Notes: generated by a model not told the origin, from the letters alone. A DNA stretch of 64,000 nucleotides from UBA2705 sp963977105 (GCA_963977105.1 CAXBNI010000001.1:434001-498000); one strand, 5' to 3'; counted from the first letter of the stretch, positions 1-8,699 are shown. A program made the numbers and translations.

Positions 1-42
1 GGTTCGTATCCAAAACTAGTTCTTAGTTTATAAAGATTTTAG

Positions 43-73
43 AAAAGCCCCGCCTGTTGGTGGGGCTTTTTTT
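43..73 (+). terminator. Rho-independent terminator of an upstream gene outside the window
   Basis: An 8-bp GC-rich stem (47-54 with 59-66), loop TGTT, flanked by AAAA on the left and seven T on the right. Read on the plus strand the stem has one G-U wobble; on the minus strand the same position becomes an A-C mismatch. The hairpin therefore favours stopping plus-strand transcription entering from the left edge. Confidence 0.75.
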
Positions 74-161
74 ATGGCTGTGCTAGGCATAGGCCCCTGT
101 GTCCTGTGTGAAGATCTTAGCTTATCTTGTTCACGGCGCTGCGGTACGTGCTTAGCGCATT

Positions 162-192
162 AAAAAGCCCCACCAATCAGGTAGGGCTTTTT
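162..192 (-). terminator. Rho-independent terminator of the slipin/NfeD unit
   Basis: An 8-bp stem (167-174 with 180-187) with a five-base loop, bounded by five A and five T. On the minus strand one pair is a U-G wobble, on the plus strand it would be a C-A mismatch, so it fits minus-strand transcripts. It lies 27 bp past the slipin stop codon. Its stem is nearly the same as that of the terminator at 43-73, giving a back-to-back pair. Confidence 0.75.
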
Positions 193-218
193 GCTGTCTG
201 GTGTTATGGGGCGGCTTA

Positions 219-992
219 TTATGCTGCAGGCTTCTTTGCTTTAGTGGCTGCGTTGGCGATGTTTTCGACCATACCAAGAAGGTTCATTGGCATTGGCAGG
301 ATGACTGTGCTGGCTTCTGATGATGAAAACTCAGCGAGCGTGCCGAGGTAACGTAGCTGCATTGTCTGTGGGCGCCTTGAGAGAATCTCAGCAGCGAGAT
401 CAAGCTTCTCAGCGGCTTGTAGCTCACCTTCGGAGTTAATGATCTTCGCGCGACGCTCACGTTCTGCTTCAGCTTGTTTCGCCATGGCGCGCACCATTGT
501 TTGGTCAAGGTCGATATGTTTGATTTGCACGTCAGTGACTTTAATACCCCAGCCATCAGTCTGTTTATCAAGGATAGTCTGAATATCAGAGTTTAGTGCT
601 TCGCGGCGTGCAAGCATGTCATCAAGTTCATGCATACCAAGCACGGAACGTAATGTTGTCTGTGCAAGCTCGCTTGTCGCGCGGTCAAAATGCTCCACGC
701 GGTTAATCGCATGGCTTGGGTCAACAACGCGGTAGTAAACAACCGCATTAACGCGCACGGAAACGTTGTCTTTGGATATTACATCCTGCGAAGGGATGTC
801 TTCTGTACGTATACGTACGTCAACGCGTACAAGTTCTTGCACAAAAGGAATAACGATCTGTAGGCCTGCGCCGCGCGTGCCTGTGTATTTACCAAGCGTA
901 TAAACTACGCCGCGGTCATATTCTTTAAGAATACGGATGGATGAAATCAACACTAGTATGATGACGGCAAATATAACTCCAATAATAGGCAT
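219..992 (-). CDS. Slipin (SPFH/stomatin/prohibitin-family membrane protein)
   Basis: A 257-residue SPFH-domain protein. One N-terminal membrane segment (about residues 3-20) is followed by the typical slipin stretch EYDRGVVYTLGKY and the SPFH core with QDVISKDNVSVRVNAVVYYRV, then a charged helical region (RAMAKQAEAERERRAKI) likely to drive oligomerisation. Slipins form large membrane-bound rings, often linked to protein quality control. The NfeD-type protease gene lies directly upstream on the same strand, the classic slipin/NfeD pairing in which NfeD is thought to cleave the slipin C-terminus. A GGAG ribosome site nine bases before the ATG supports the start. The exact cell role is not known. 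Confidence 0.9.
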   Translation of the reverse strand: MPIIGVIFAVIILVLISSIRILKEYDRGVVYTLGKYTGTRGAGLQIVIPFVQELVRVDVRIRTEDIPSQDVISKDNVSVRVNAVVYYRVVDPSHAINRVEHFDRATSELAQTTLRSVLGMHELDDMLARREALNSDIQTILDKQTDGWGIKVTDVQIKHIDLDQTMVRAMAKQAEAERERRAKIINSEGELQAAEKLDLAAEILSRRPQTMQLRYLGTLAEFSSSEASTVILPMPMNLLGMVENIANAATKAKKPAA

Positions 993-1054
993 GTGTTATG
1001 CTCCTTTTTTAAGCTGTAAGAGAAGTGGTGTTAAACGTTAAGTGAAAATCGTGG

Positions 1055-2470
1055 TTAATCGCCTGTTTTTTCTGCGTTATAGGCACTGACGATCAGGGTT
1101 AAATTATCTTTTCCTGTGATTGTAATTTTGTCGCCGGTATTGGCGCTCAGCGCGCTATCTGCGCGGGCATTCCATGTCTCGCCATAAAGCTCAACTTTGC
1201 CGTGCCGTCCATCCCACTGCATTATTGTCGCGTGGGAGTTCAACATGGCCTCTATTCCTGTAGAGTTATGCAGTTTGCGTAGTTTCAGCAGCAAATAAAT
1301 AGCGCTGCCTATGAGCAGAGCGGAGAAACCTGATGCAATAACAATGCTGCTCATATTTAGGCCAATGCCAGACATTGCTTCTGAGTCAAACAATAAGAGC
1401 GAGCCGAGAATAAATGCGATTAAGCCGCCAATGCCAAGAATGCCAAAGGCAGGGATAAAAGCTTCGGAGGCGAGGAAGAGCATGCCCAATATCACCATCG
1501 TAAGCCCCGTCGCGTTGATCGGCAGCACATGCATAGACATGAGCGCTAATATAAGGCAGACCGCGCCAATCACGCCCGCAACCATTGTTCCTGGATTGTA
1601 AAACTCCAAAATAAGGCCGTTAATGCCAATAATAAGCAGGAAATAAGCAATATTAGGGTCAGTGAGGAGAGCAAGAAGCTTTGTCCGCCAATTGGGTGCG
1701 AAAGTAATTACTGGGGCGCTAGCAACATCTAAAATTACTTGTTTATTGGCATTTAGCTTGATGGCCTTGCCGTCGATTTGTTTGATGAGGGCTTGGCGAT
1801 CTGGCGCAAGATAATCAATCACGCCTTTTTCAAGTGCTTCTTCGGCGATAAGGCTGTCAGCTTCAATGACGGCTTTTTCAGCCCATTGCGTATTACGGTC
1901 GTGAAAGTTTGCGAGAGCGCGAATAAAGGCGCTTGTATCCTCAAGGGACTTTTGTGCAAGGCGCGCATCCCTGTCGCCATCATTTCGCTTGCCTGCGGCG
2001 GAATGGGCGTCCGTTTTTTTGTTCTGATCTCCTTTGTCCTTTGTACCTTTGGTGTCGTGTGGTGGCGTCATGGATACGGGGGTTGCTGCGCCTGTGTTTG
2101 TTCCAGGGCTCATCGCGGCGATATGCGCGGCATAGAGCAGGAATGTGCCCGCGCTCGCGGCGTGTGCGCCTGCAGGGGTAACAAATACTGCAATAGGAAT
2201 CTCGGATGACAGAATTTTTTGAGCCATTTCACGCGTGGACGCTAAGACGCCGCCGGGGGTATCAAGCTCAATAAGCAGTAACTGGCTGTTGTTTTTTTTT
2301 GCTTCGCGTAGGCCGCGATGTAAATAGTCAGAATAAGCGGGACTGATTGCGCCTTTTATGTTCAATACCGTTATCGGCTGCGGGCGCTCAGCATAACTCA
2401 GCTGCGGCGATAATAATGATAGTGAGAAAATAACAGTAAATACGCGCAATAAAGTTTTTAAATTATGCAT
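1055..2470 (-). CDS. nfeD: NfeD-family membrane-bound serine protease
   Basis: A 471-residue long-form NfeD protein. Residues 1-27 form a signal peptide ending in SYA. A ClpP-class protease domain follows, with the nucleophile in AASAG (S106) and a candidate general-base lysine near K174. Several membrane segments span about residues 258-400, and the C-terminal NfeD OB-fold domain covers about 405-465. The protease domain carries a low-complexity charged insert at about 131-170, rich in K, D, G and H. It sits 62 bp upstream of the slipin gene, so the two are probably co-transcribed and work together at the inner membrane. The family assignment is firm; the catalytic lysine is inferred from position. 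Confidence 0.9.
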   Translation of the reverse strand: MHNLKTLLRVFTVIFSLSLLSPQLSYAERPQPITVLNIKGAISPAYSDYLHRGLREAKKNNSQLLLIELDTPGGVLASTREMAQKILSSEIPIAVFVTPAGAHAASAGTFLLYAAHIAAMSPGTNTGAATPVSMTPPHDTKGTKDKGDQNKKTDAHSAAGKRNDGDRDARLAQKSLEDTSAFIRALANFHDRNTQWAEKAVIEADSLIAEEALEKGVIDYLAPDRQALIKQIDGKAIKLNANKQVILDVASAPVITFAPNWRTKLLALLTDPNIAYFLLIIGINGLILEFYNPGTMVAGVIGAVCLILALMSMHVLPINATGLTMVILGMLFLASEAFIPAFGILGIGGLIAFILGSLLLFDSEAMSGIGLNMSSIVIASGFSALLIGSAIYLLLKLRKLHNSTGIEAMLNSHATIMQWDGRHGKVELYGETWNARADSALSANTGDKITITGKDNLTLIVSAYNAEKTGD

Positions 2471-2531
2471 TTATGCCCCCATTGGTTGAATGGGGATATT
2501 TTAGATGAATTTAACAATTACACAAGGGGTA

Positions 2532-3671
2532 TTAGGCCACGCGGCTGTTTTTAAGGCTGATATTCAGCTGTTTAATGATCGCATCGCCCATTTCAGAAGT
2601 GCCGATTGGGCTATGCGTTGCTTCTGCGATGTCTGTGGTGCGTATGCCTGCATTGAGGACGCTTTGTACAGATTGTTCTAGCAGGTCGGCATAAGCTGTT
2701 TGGTTGAGCGAATAACGCAGCGCCATTGCAAAGCTGAGGATGGTCGCAAGTGGGTTCGCTTTGTTCTGACCTGCAATGTCGGGTGCAGAGCCGTGGACAG
2801 GCTCATATAGCGCGTGACGCTTGCCTGATGCAGCGTCAATTGCGCCAAGTGATGCTGAAGGTAACATACCAAGTGAACCTGTTAGCATCGCGGCTTCGTC
2901 AGATAAGATATCACCAAACAGATTATCAGTGACGATAACATCAAACTGTTTCGGTGCACGGCAAAGCTGCATCGCGCAGTTGTCTGCATACATATGCTCT
3001 AAACGGATAGCGCTATGCGATTCCTGATGCAGTTTTGTGACTTCTTCGCGCCATAATACGCCAGATTCCATGACATTGGCTTTTTCACATGACGTCACGA
3101 AGCTGCCGCGTTTCTTGGCCATGTCGAAAGCGACTTCGGCAATGCGGCGGATTTCTGATGTTGTGTAAACCTGTGTGTTGTAACCTCTGCGTTCACCATT
3201 TGGTAAAGTGTCAATACCGCGCGGTTCTCCGAAATAAACGCCGCCAGTTAATTCGCGTACGATAAGAATATCTAGCCCTCTAATTAACTCAGGCTTTAGT
3301 GATGACGCGTCGACCAAAGCGTCAAAGACAATAGCAGGGCGCAGATTAGCAAAAAGTTCAAGTTCTTTGCGAATTTTTAATAGGCCTGCCTCAGGGCGCA
3401 GGGCGTAATCTGTTTTGCCATCCCATTTAGGACCGCCAACAGCGCCGAGGATAATCGCATCAGATTGTTTTGCTTTGGCGATGGTGTCATCAGCAAGCGG
3501 CGTGCCGTATGCGTCATAAGCGCAGCCCCCAATATAGTCTTCTTCAAAGCTATATGTGGCGGTGGTGTTTTCGTTCAGCCATGCGATAATCTTTTTCACT
3601 TCAGCCATTGCCTCAGGGCCAATACCATCACCAGCGAGAAGCAGTAGATTGTAGTTTTCGTTTTGTGTCAT
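2532..3671 (-). CDS. leuB: 3-isopropylmalate dehydrogenase
   Basis: Catalyses the NAD-dependent oxidative decarboxylation of 3-isopropylmalate in leucine synthesis. Family signatures visible are AGDGIGPEAM at the N-terminus, RELTGGVYFGEPRG (catalytic Tyr and substrate Arg), EKANVM (catalytic Lys) and TDNLFGDILSDEAAML (metal-binding Asp). The start at 3671 gives 379 residues and follows an AAGGA site; the upstream in-frame start at 3725 would overlap leuD and adds residues with no family match. It is the last gene of the dapA-smpB-leuD-leuB operon. No leuC lies in this window, so the large subunit of the preceding pathway enzyme must be coded elsewhere. Confidence 0.95.
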   Translation of the reverse strand: MTQNENYNLLLLAGDGIGPEAMAEVKKIIAWLNENTTATYSFEEDYIGGCAYDAYGTPLADDTIAKAKQSDAIILGAVGGPKWDGKTDYALRPEAGLLKIRKELELFANLRPAIVFDALVDASSLKPELIRGLDILIVRELTGGVYFGEPRGIDTLPNGERRGYNTQVYTTSEIRRIAEVAFDMAKKRGSFVTSCEKANVMESGVLWREEVTKLHQESHSAIRLEHMYADNCAMQLCRAPKQFDVIVTDNLFGDILSDEAAMLTGSLGMLPSASLGAIDAASGKRHALYEPVHGSAPDIAGQNKANPLATILSFAMALRYSLNQTAYADLLEQSVQSVLNAGIRTTDIAEATHSPIGTSEMGDAIIKQLNISLKNSRVA

Positions 3672-3715
3672 GGTTTGTGTCCTTAAATTATCTCGCGCGG
3701 CTTGACTTAGTTTGG

Positions 3716-4318
3716 TTATACCCAAGGGTGCGCTGCTTTATAGCTGCTTTCAAATGCAGTAAGTTCTTTGTTCTTCTCAAGCGTAAGGCCAATATCATCT
3801 AGGCCGTTAAGCAGGCAATGCTTACGGAAGCTGTCAATGTCAAATTCAAAGCTTATATTACCAGCTTTGACAGTTTGGCTGTCCAAATCAATGCTAACTT
3901 GTGCCGATTTGTTCATTTTAACCGCATCCATTAGCTGGTCGACGTTTTCCGCGGATGTTTGAATGGGTAATATGCCGTTTTTAAAGCAATTATTGTAAAA
4001 AATATCCGCATAGCTTGGTGCAATGATGCAGCGCAGGCCAAAATCAAGCAGCGCCCAAGGGGCGTGTTCGCGTGATGAGCCGCAGCCAAAATTATCCTTA
4101 GTGATCAGGATTTGTGCTTTGCTGTAAGGTTCTTGGTTAAGTACGAAGTCAGGTTTTGCACTGCCATCTTCGTTATAGCGTAGCTCGTCAAAGGCATGAA
4201 TGCCGAGGCCTGTGCGCTTAATGGTTTTCAAGAACTGCTTAGGGATGATCATATCTGTATCGATATTCATCAAATCAAGCGGCGCTGCGATGGCTGTTAA
4301 TGATGTGAACTTATCCAT
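3716..4318 (-). CDS. leuD: 3-isopropylmalate dehydratase small subunit
   Basis: Small (swivel-domain) subunit of isopropylmalate isomerase, which pairs with LeuC to convert 2- to 3-isopropylmalate. The 200-residue length is normal. Signatures are DTDMIIPKQFLK near the N-terminus and the conserved NFGCGSSREHAPWAL segment that contacts the substrate. The ATG lies two bases after the smpB stop codon, with AGGG upstream, so translation is probably coupled to smpB. LeuD is usually beside leuC or leuB; here leuB follows and leuC is missing from the window. Confidence 0.95.
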   Translation of the reverse strand: MDKFTSLTAIAAPLDLMNIDTDMIIPKQFLKTIKRTGLGIHAFDELRYNEDGSAKPDFVLNQEPYSKAQILITKDNFGCGSSREHAPWALLDFGLRCIIAPSYADIFYNNCFKNGILPIQTSAENVDQLMDAVKMNKSAQVSIDLDSQTVKAGNISFEFDIDSFRKHCLLNGLDDIGLTLEKNKELTAFESSYKAAHPWV

Positions 4319-4320
4319 TT

Positions 4321-4818
4321 TTATCCCTTGTCTCTGACAACGCGTGCTTTTTGTTTGTTCCAGTCGCGCTGTTTTTCTGTTTGGCGTTTATCATAGTCTT
4401 TTTTACCTTTGCCCATTGCAATGTCGAGCTTGGCATAGCCGCGGTCATCGAAAAATAGGCGCAGCGGGACAATTGTATAGCCCTCACGGGATATTGCGCC
4501 GAGAAGCCTATGAATTTCGCGTTTTTGCAATAGTAACGGGCGGTCACGCTTCGGGTCGTGCTGTAAATGCTTACCTGCTTGCATATATTCGGCGATATGG
4601 GCGTTATGCAGCACTATAACGCCGTCAACTTCGGCGCAGTATGCTTCGTTGATAGAGCATTGCCCCTTCCGCAAAGATTTAACTTCGGTGCCGAGTAGCA
4701 TCAGCCCTGCAGTGAATGTATCTTCTAGCTGGTAATCACGGCGCGCGCGTTTGTTGTCAACAACGGTTTGGTTGGTGCTAATCAGGTTGTTTTTGCTGTT
4801 TTTCTTTTTGGCGGCCAT
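4321..4818 (-). CDS. smpB: SsrA-binding protein SmpB
   Basis: Binds tmRNA (SsrA) and delivers it to stalled ribosomes for trans-translation. The 165-residue protein shows the usual order: a short Lys/Asn-rich N-terminus, the OB-barrel core with AGLMLLGTEVKSLRKGQ and HNAHIAEY, the KRDRPLLLQKREI segment, and a basic C-terminal tail (KGKKDYDKRQTEKQRDW) that folds into the mRNA channel. It follows dapA by one base and precedes leuD by two, inside one minus-strand operon. The dapA-smpB neighbourhood is common in alphaproteobacteria. No ssrA RNA gene is visible in this window. Confidence 0.96.
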   Translation of the reverse strand: MAAKKKNSKNNLISTNQTVVDNKRARRDYQLEDTFTAGLMLLGTEVKSLRKGQCSINEAYCAEVDGVIVLHNAHIAEYMQAGKHLQHDPKRDRPLLLQKREIHRLLGAISREGYTIVPLRLFFDDRGYAKLDIAMGKGKKDYDKRQTEKQRDWNKQKARVVRDKG

Positions 4819-4819
4819 T

Positions 4820-5704
4820 TTATAAATTCTGCTTTAGTATGTTTTGAATGTCTTTAATGCCCGCTGCGCTTAGTGGCAGCAGTGGGAGCCTGAGTATATT
4901 CTCAATTTTGCCCATGCTTGCCAATACATATTTTGCGGCAGCGGGTGATGGTTCAATGAACATAGCATTATGGAGCGAGTTTATCACCTTATCTTTTGCT
5001 TCTGCGTCCGTGTGCTCACCGTTTTGGATAAGATTATAAATCTCAGCACATTTTTCAGGGATAACGTTGGCTGATACGGATATACAGCCATGACCGCCGC
5101 GCGTCATATATTCTACGGCGCTCATATCGTCACCAGAAAGGAAGGTGAAGTCCTTGGTGATGTGTTGTTTCATATGTTCTAGGCGCTGCAAATCCCCTGT
5201 CGCATCTTTAATACCAATAATGCGATCTAGTTTTGCAAGCTGTATCACGGTGTCATCAGCAAGGTCGGCGACCGTACGTGAGGGCACATTGTAAAGGATA
5301 ATTGGTAGCTCTGTCGCGTCATGTATGGCTTTGAAATGCGCGTAAATGCCCTTCTGGGATGGTTTGTTGTAATAGGGCACAACAATAAGCGCCGCGTTTG
5401 CGCCTGCGTGCTGTGCTTGCAAGGTCAGTTTAATGGCTTTTTGTGTGGAGTTACTGCCGCAACCGATAATGATAGGAAAGCCCTTTGGTGTGTTCTGCAC
5501 AGCGTTTTGTGCAAGGGTCATGTGCTCTGCGTCTGTTACGGTCGGAGATTCCCCTGTTGTGCCACAGATAACCAGCCCATGAGAGCCTTTATCCACATGC
5601 CATGAAAGCAAGGATTTAAAGGCGTTTAGGTCGATATCACCACTGTTGTTAAAGGGGGTGATTAGGGCGGGGATAGACCCACATATGGTTTCAGTGTAAG
5701 ACAT
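4820..5704 (-). CDS. dapA: 4-hydroxy-tetrahydrodipicolinate synthase
   Basis: Condenses pyruvate with aspartate semialdehyde, the first committed step toward diaminopimelate and lysine, so it feeds peptidoglycan synthesis. The 294-residue barrel shows GSIPALITPF at the N-terminus, the CGTTGESPT substrate-binding loop, LYNVPSRT with the proton-relay Tyr, and IGIKDATGD with the Schiff-base Lys. It is the first gene of a minus-strand operon with smpB, leuD and leuB, separated from smpB by a single base. It is divergent from the lytic transglycosylase gene across a gap of only 49 bp that must hold both promoters. Confidence 0.96.
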   Translation of the reverse strand: MSYTETICGSIPALITPFNNSGDIDLNAFKSLLSWHVDKGSHGLVICGTTGESPTVTDAEHMTLAQNAVQNTPKGFPIIIGCGSNSTQKAIKLTLQAQHAGANAALIVVPYYNKPSQKGIYAHFKAIHDATELPIILYNVPSRTVADLADDTVIQLAKLDRIIGIKDATGDLQRLEHMKQHITKDFTFLSGDDMSAVEYMTRGGHGCISVSANVIPEKCAEIYNLIQNGEHTDAEAKDKVINSLHNAMFIEPSPAAAKYVLASMGKIENILRLPLLPLSAAGIKDIQNILKQNL

Positions 5705-5753
5705 AGTATCTCTTTATAATATTTATACAGATACGAAAAGTAGTATTTAACTG

Positions 5754-7814
5754 ATGAAACTGTCAATCAAGCATTTCAAAATAATAGCACTTTTCATGAT
5801 GAAGGCGTTGTTGCTAACATCATTTAATAGCTCATCTTATGCATTAGAGTATGATCATAACATCTTGAAAAAAGCGTCTGAATCGGAATGGACACAAGCG
5901 CTAAATGCTGCAGATAAGCTTGAGGCGAGGGATAGTGAATATCTGACACTGTGGATGTATGCGAGTGCGTATAATAAAAAAGCGCAGCTTGACCCGCGTG
6001 TGACATGGCAAGATATGAAAGCGCTGATTGAGAACCGCGCCTATTGGCCACAGCAAACGATGTTGAAAACTGTCCTTGAACAAAAAATGCCTTTTGATGG
6101 TAGCGTGTCAGGTAAAGCGTTTGACGCGGTTGAGTGGTTCGGAGTGCATGAGCCAGTGACAGCGCGCGGTATGAAAATTTATCTCTCCGCCTTAAAGACG
6201 CAAGGCCAAAATGATGTCGCGTCACAAAAAATAAACGATTGGTGGCCTGCTATTCTGATAAAGCCGGCAGATCAGTCTTATTTTCTGGCTAAATATGGGC
6301 GCGTGATTAAGCGTGATGTACATATTGCCCGTCTTTCACATTTAATTGATCGCGGGCATTACACAAACGCTAACGCGATTGGTGATGTACTGGGTGGGGA
6401 TTATAAAAAACTCGCGCGTGCGCGGATTGTTATTGGCGCGGATTTATCAAATGATCGCTCCCATAGTGATGGTGGCGTGTCGTCTGCGATTAAAGCTGTG
6501 CCTGACGGCATGCAGAATGATATTGGCCTTATTTATGACCGCTTAAAGTGGCGTCGCGTACATCGATTAAATGATCGTGCCTCTGATATTCTTTTGGATG
6601 CGCCAGATGCGAGCGCTATTCTTGGGCAGGAAAGTCGCTGGTGGCGAGAGCGCCATTTACTAATCCGACGTTACATGGATGATAAGCAATATGATGCCGC
6701 TTATGCGCTTGCTGCAAGCCACCAACAAAGTAAGGGTGTTAACTATAGCGAAGCTGAGTGGCTCGCGGGCTGGCTTGCCTTGCAGTTTTTGGGGAAGCCG
6801 CAAGTTGCCCTGAAGCATTTTTATGCAATGCAGAGTGTTGTGAAAACGCCGATAAGCCTTTCTCGCCATTATTATTGGCTCGGGCGCTGTTTTGATCAAT
6901 TGGGTGACCATGCGAATGCGGCAAGTAATTACCAGCAAGCTTCATCTTACCCGACGACTTATTACGGTATTTTGGCTGCAGGGCATGTGCAGAGTGCGGG
7001 GTCAATTAAAGGGCTGAAGTCGCCCAAGGTACCGCAAGACGTTGTGGGGCGTTTAGCCACAGACCCTATAATCACAGATTTGTTTAATGCAGCGAGCGCA
7101 CTTGCCAGTGTTGATTATAATAACTCAGCTAATCAGTTTTTGGTGAGTGCAGGGGGCGCGGCTAAAACGCATGACCTTGGTAAGTATTATGTGGCGCAGC
7201 GTGCCGCAGATATAGGCAAAATCAATATTTCCGTGCTGCTCTCGCGCCAGGATGCTATGGATCATTTATTTTATGCGCAGCGCTATGCTTACCCCGTATT
7301 GACAGAGCATCTTGGTAAAGTGCAGACGCAGCAAATCGCTTTGGTGCACGGCATAATAAGGCAGGAAAGTCTATTTGACACCAATGCGCAAAGCGGTGCG
7401 GGCGCGATGGGGTTGATGCAGCTTATGCCGCCAACCGCCAAAGGTGTAGCTAAAAATCTTAAGTATGGTTATAGCAAAGAATGGTTGAAGGAGCGCCCTG
7501 AGTATAATATAGCTTTAGGTAGCTCTTATATTGATGACTTGCTCATTCAGTATAAGGGAGCATTCCCTTTGGCTGTTGCTGCTTATAATGCTGGCCCTCA
7601 TCGGGTTGGTAAATGGTTAGATCGTTATGGCGATCCACGGCAGGGGGATATTAATTGGGTAGACTGGGTTGAGTTGATACCGTTCTCTGAAACACGCAAC
7701 TATGTTATGCGCGTAACGGAGGGGGCTTCGGTATATAACTACATACTACATGATATAGATACTGCGGATAGGGTTGTTAACCATAAGTCAACAGGACTAT
7801 ATTATGGTCGATAA
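5754..7814 (+). CDS. slt: Soluble lytic murein transglycosylase (Slt70-like)
   Basis: Cleaves the glycan strands of peptidoglycan between MurNAc and GlcNAc, leaving 1,6-anhydroMurNAc. The 686-residue protein has an N-terminal signal peptide (about 1-30), a long alpha-superhelical region of degenerate TPR-like helices, and a C-terminal goose-type lysozyme fold. The catalytic Glu is in GIIRQES (E538), followed by GAGAMGLMQLMPPTA and later AAYNAGPHRV and ETRNYVMRV, all typical of the Slt family. It is divergent from dapA, an arrangement frequent in alphaproteobacteria. Likely acts in the periplasm during wall remodelling and recycling. Confidence 0.94.
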   Translation: MKLSIKHFKIIALFMMKALLLTSFNSSSYALEYDHNILKKASESEWTQALNAADKLEARDSEYLTLWMYASAYNKKAQLDPRVTWQDMKALIENRAYWPQQTMLKTVLEQKMPFDGSVSGKAFDAVEWFGVHEPVTARGMKIYLSALKTQGQNDVASQKINDWWPAILIKPADQSYFLAKYGRVIKRDVHIARLSHLIDRGHYTNANAIGDVLGGDYKKLARARIVIGADLSNDRSHSDGGVSSAIKAVPDGMQNDIGLIYDRLKWRRVHRLNDRASDILLDAPDASAILGQESRWWRERHLLIRRYMDDKQYDAAYALAASHQQSKGVNYSEAEWLAGWLALQFLGKPQVALKHFYAMQSVVKTPISLSRHYYWLGRCFDQLGDHANAASNYQQASSYPTTYYGILAAGHVQSAGSIKGLKSPKVPQDVVGRLATDPIITDLFNAASALASVDYNNSANQFLVSAGGAAKTHDLGKYYVAQRAADIGKINISVLLSRQDAMDHLFYAQRYAYPVLTEHLGKVQTQQIALVHGIIRQESLFDTNAQSGAGAMGLMQLMPPTAKGVAKNLKYGYSKEWLKERPEYNIALGSSYIDDLLIQYKGAFPLAVAAYNAGPHRVGKWLDRYGDPRQGDINWVDWVELIPFSETRNYVMRVTEGASVYNYILHDIDTADRVVNHKSTGLYYGR

Positions 7815-7886
7815 GCCTATAGGAGTAAGTGTTCTATTTTCGAACGCTTTTGTATCGTTTTGATACCATACTTTTGTTGTAAGATG

Positions 7887-7923
7887 GAGCGCTAATGTAT
7901 AGCGCTCTAACTATTTGTTTTTG
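7887..7923 (+). terminator. Hairpin, possible terminator after slt
   Basis: GAGCGCTA (7887-7894) and TAGCGCTC (7900-7907) form a perfect 8-bp stem with loop ATGTA. A T-rich stretch ending in GTTTTTG follows, but seven bases lie between stem and T-run, so this may be a weak terminator or a regulator-binding palindrome. A smaller inverted repeat, GTATC/GATAC, lies at 7852-7866. Both sit between slt and the response regulator gene. Confidence 0.45.
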
Positions 7924-7945
7924 CTGAATATTTTTTAGAGCTTTT

Positions 7946-7974
7946 TTGGATACATTTTTGCATAGCTTTATTAT
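7946..7974 (+). promoter_or_regulatory. Candidate sigma-70 promoter of the response regulator gene
   Basis: TTGGAT (7946-7951) and TATTAT (7969-7974) are separated by exactly 17 bases and lie 24 bp upstream of the ATG at 7998. An AAAGGA ribosome site follows at about 7984-7989. The match to the consensus boxes is moderate, so this is a prediction only. Confidence 0.45.
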
Positions 7975-7997
7975 GTGCAAACAAAAGGAATTTACAT

Positions 7998-8678
7998 ATG
8001 AAATTAATAGTTGCTGATGATCACGCCCTTTTTAGGGATCTTTTTTCACAGTTTGTTCTCGGCGCTGAGGCTGATGCTGAAATTATTCAGTGTAAGTCAG
8101 CGTTCGAGGTCAAAGACTTACTAAAAAAAGACGATACGAGCTATGATTTGGTTATTATGGATTGGATGATGCCTGGTGTTGATGGGCTGAGTACGTTTAG
8201 AGATCTGTTTAATGAGTACCCTGAAGTTGATTTCGCGATTATGTCGGGCGTTATTGAGCCGCGCCATATTAAAGACATTATGGATTTGGGCGCTATCGCG
8301 TATTTCCCGAAGACAATGTCGAGTAAATCTTTCTTAAAAGCGATCGAACTAGTCTTAACGGGCGAGCGTTTTTACCCCGTATTGGATTATAACAGCACTA
8401 TGCAGCCATCATATTTTGGCGAAAGAACAGCGAATCTTTCCGAAGCGCAGGCGCAGTATGATTTCAAATCTAAAGAATTCAAACTAACGCCGCGTGAAAA
8501 AGAAGTTCTCGGTTACCTTGTGACGGGTGCAACAAATAAAGATATCGCACGTGCGCTCGACCTACAAATTGTTACAATCAAATTACATGTGCGCGGCGTA
8601 TGTAAAAAGCTTTCTGCGCAGAACAGAACGCAAGCGGCATTAAAGGCGCAGGAACTTGGCCTTGTCCAGAAATCATAG
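7998..8678 (+). CDS. LuxR/NarL-family response regulator
   Basis: A 226-residue two-domain regulator. The receiver domain (about 1-120) has the acidic pair DD at 7-8, the phospho-acceptor in LVIMDWMMPG (D55), and the conserved Lys in AYFPKTM. The C-terminal domain (about 158-222) is a LuxR-type helix-turn-helix with LTPREKEVLGYLVTGATNKDIARAL and a recognition helix containing VTIKLHVRGVCKKL. No histidine kinase is adjacent, so it is an orphan in this window. It has its own candidate promoter, and the next gene downstream is convergent. Target genes cannot be deduced. Confidence 0.92.
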   Translation: MKLIVADDHALFRDLFSQFVLGAEADAEIIQCKSAFEVKDLLKKDDTSYDLVIMDWMMPGVDGLSTFRDLFNEYPEVDFAIMSGVIEPRHIKDIMDLGAIAYFPKTMSSKSFLKAIELVLTGERFYPVLDYNSTMQPSYFGERTANLSEAQAQYDFKSKEFKLTPREKEVLGYLVTGATNKDIARALDLQIVTIKLHVRGVCKKLSAQNRTQAALKAQELGLVQKS

Positions 8679-8699
8679 CGGACTTTAACTCTGCCGTTC

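Noticed and set aside
1..11. GGTTCGTATCC at the left edge looks like the T-arm of a tRNA cut by the window
   Set aside because: The loop lacks the conserved A at the usual position, and the bases after it give no acceptor stem or CCA end.
127..351. A plus-strand frame of 74 residues
   Set aside because: It runs through the slipin terminator and antisense to the slipin gene, with no ribosome site or family match.
1778..2209. A 143-residue plus-strand frame with many Cys
   Set aside because: It lies fully antisense to nfeD; its composition is what reverse reading of that gene gives.
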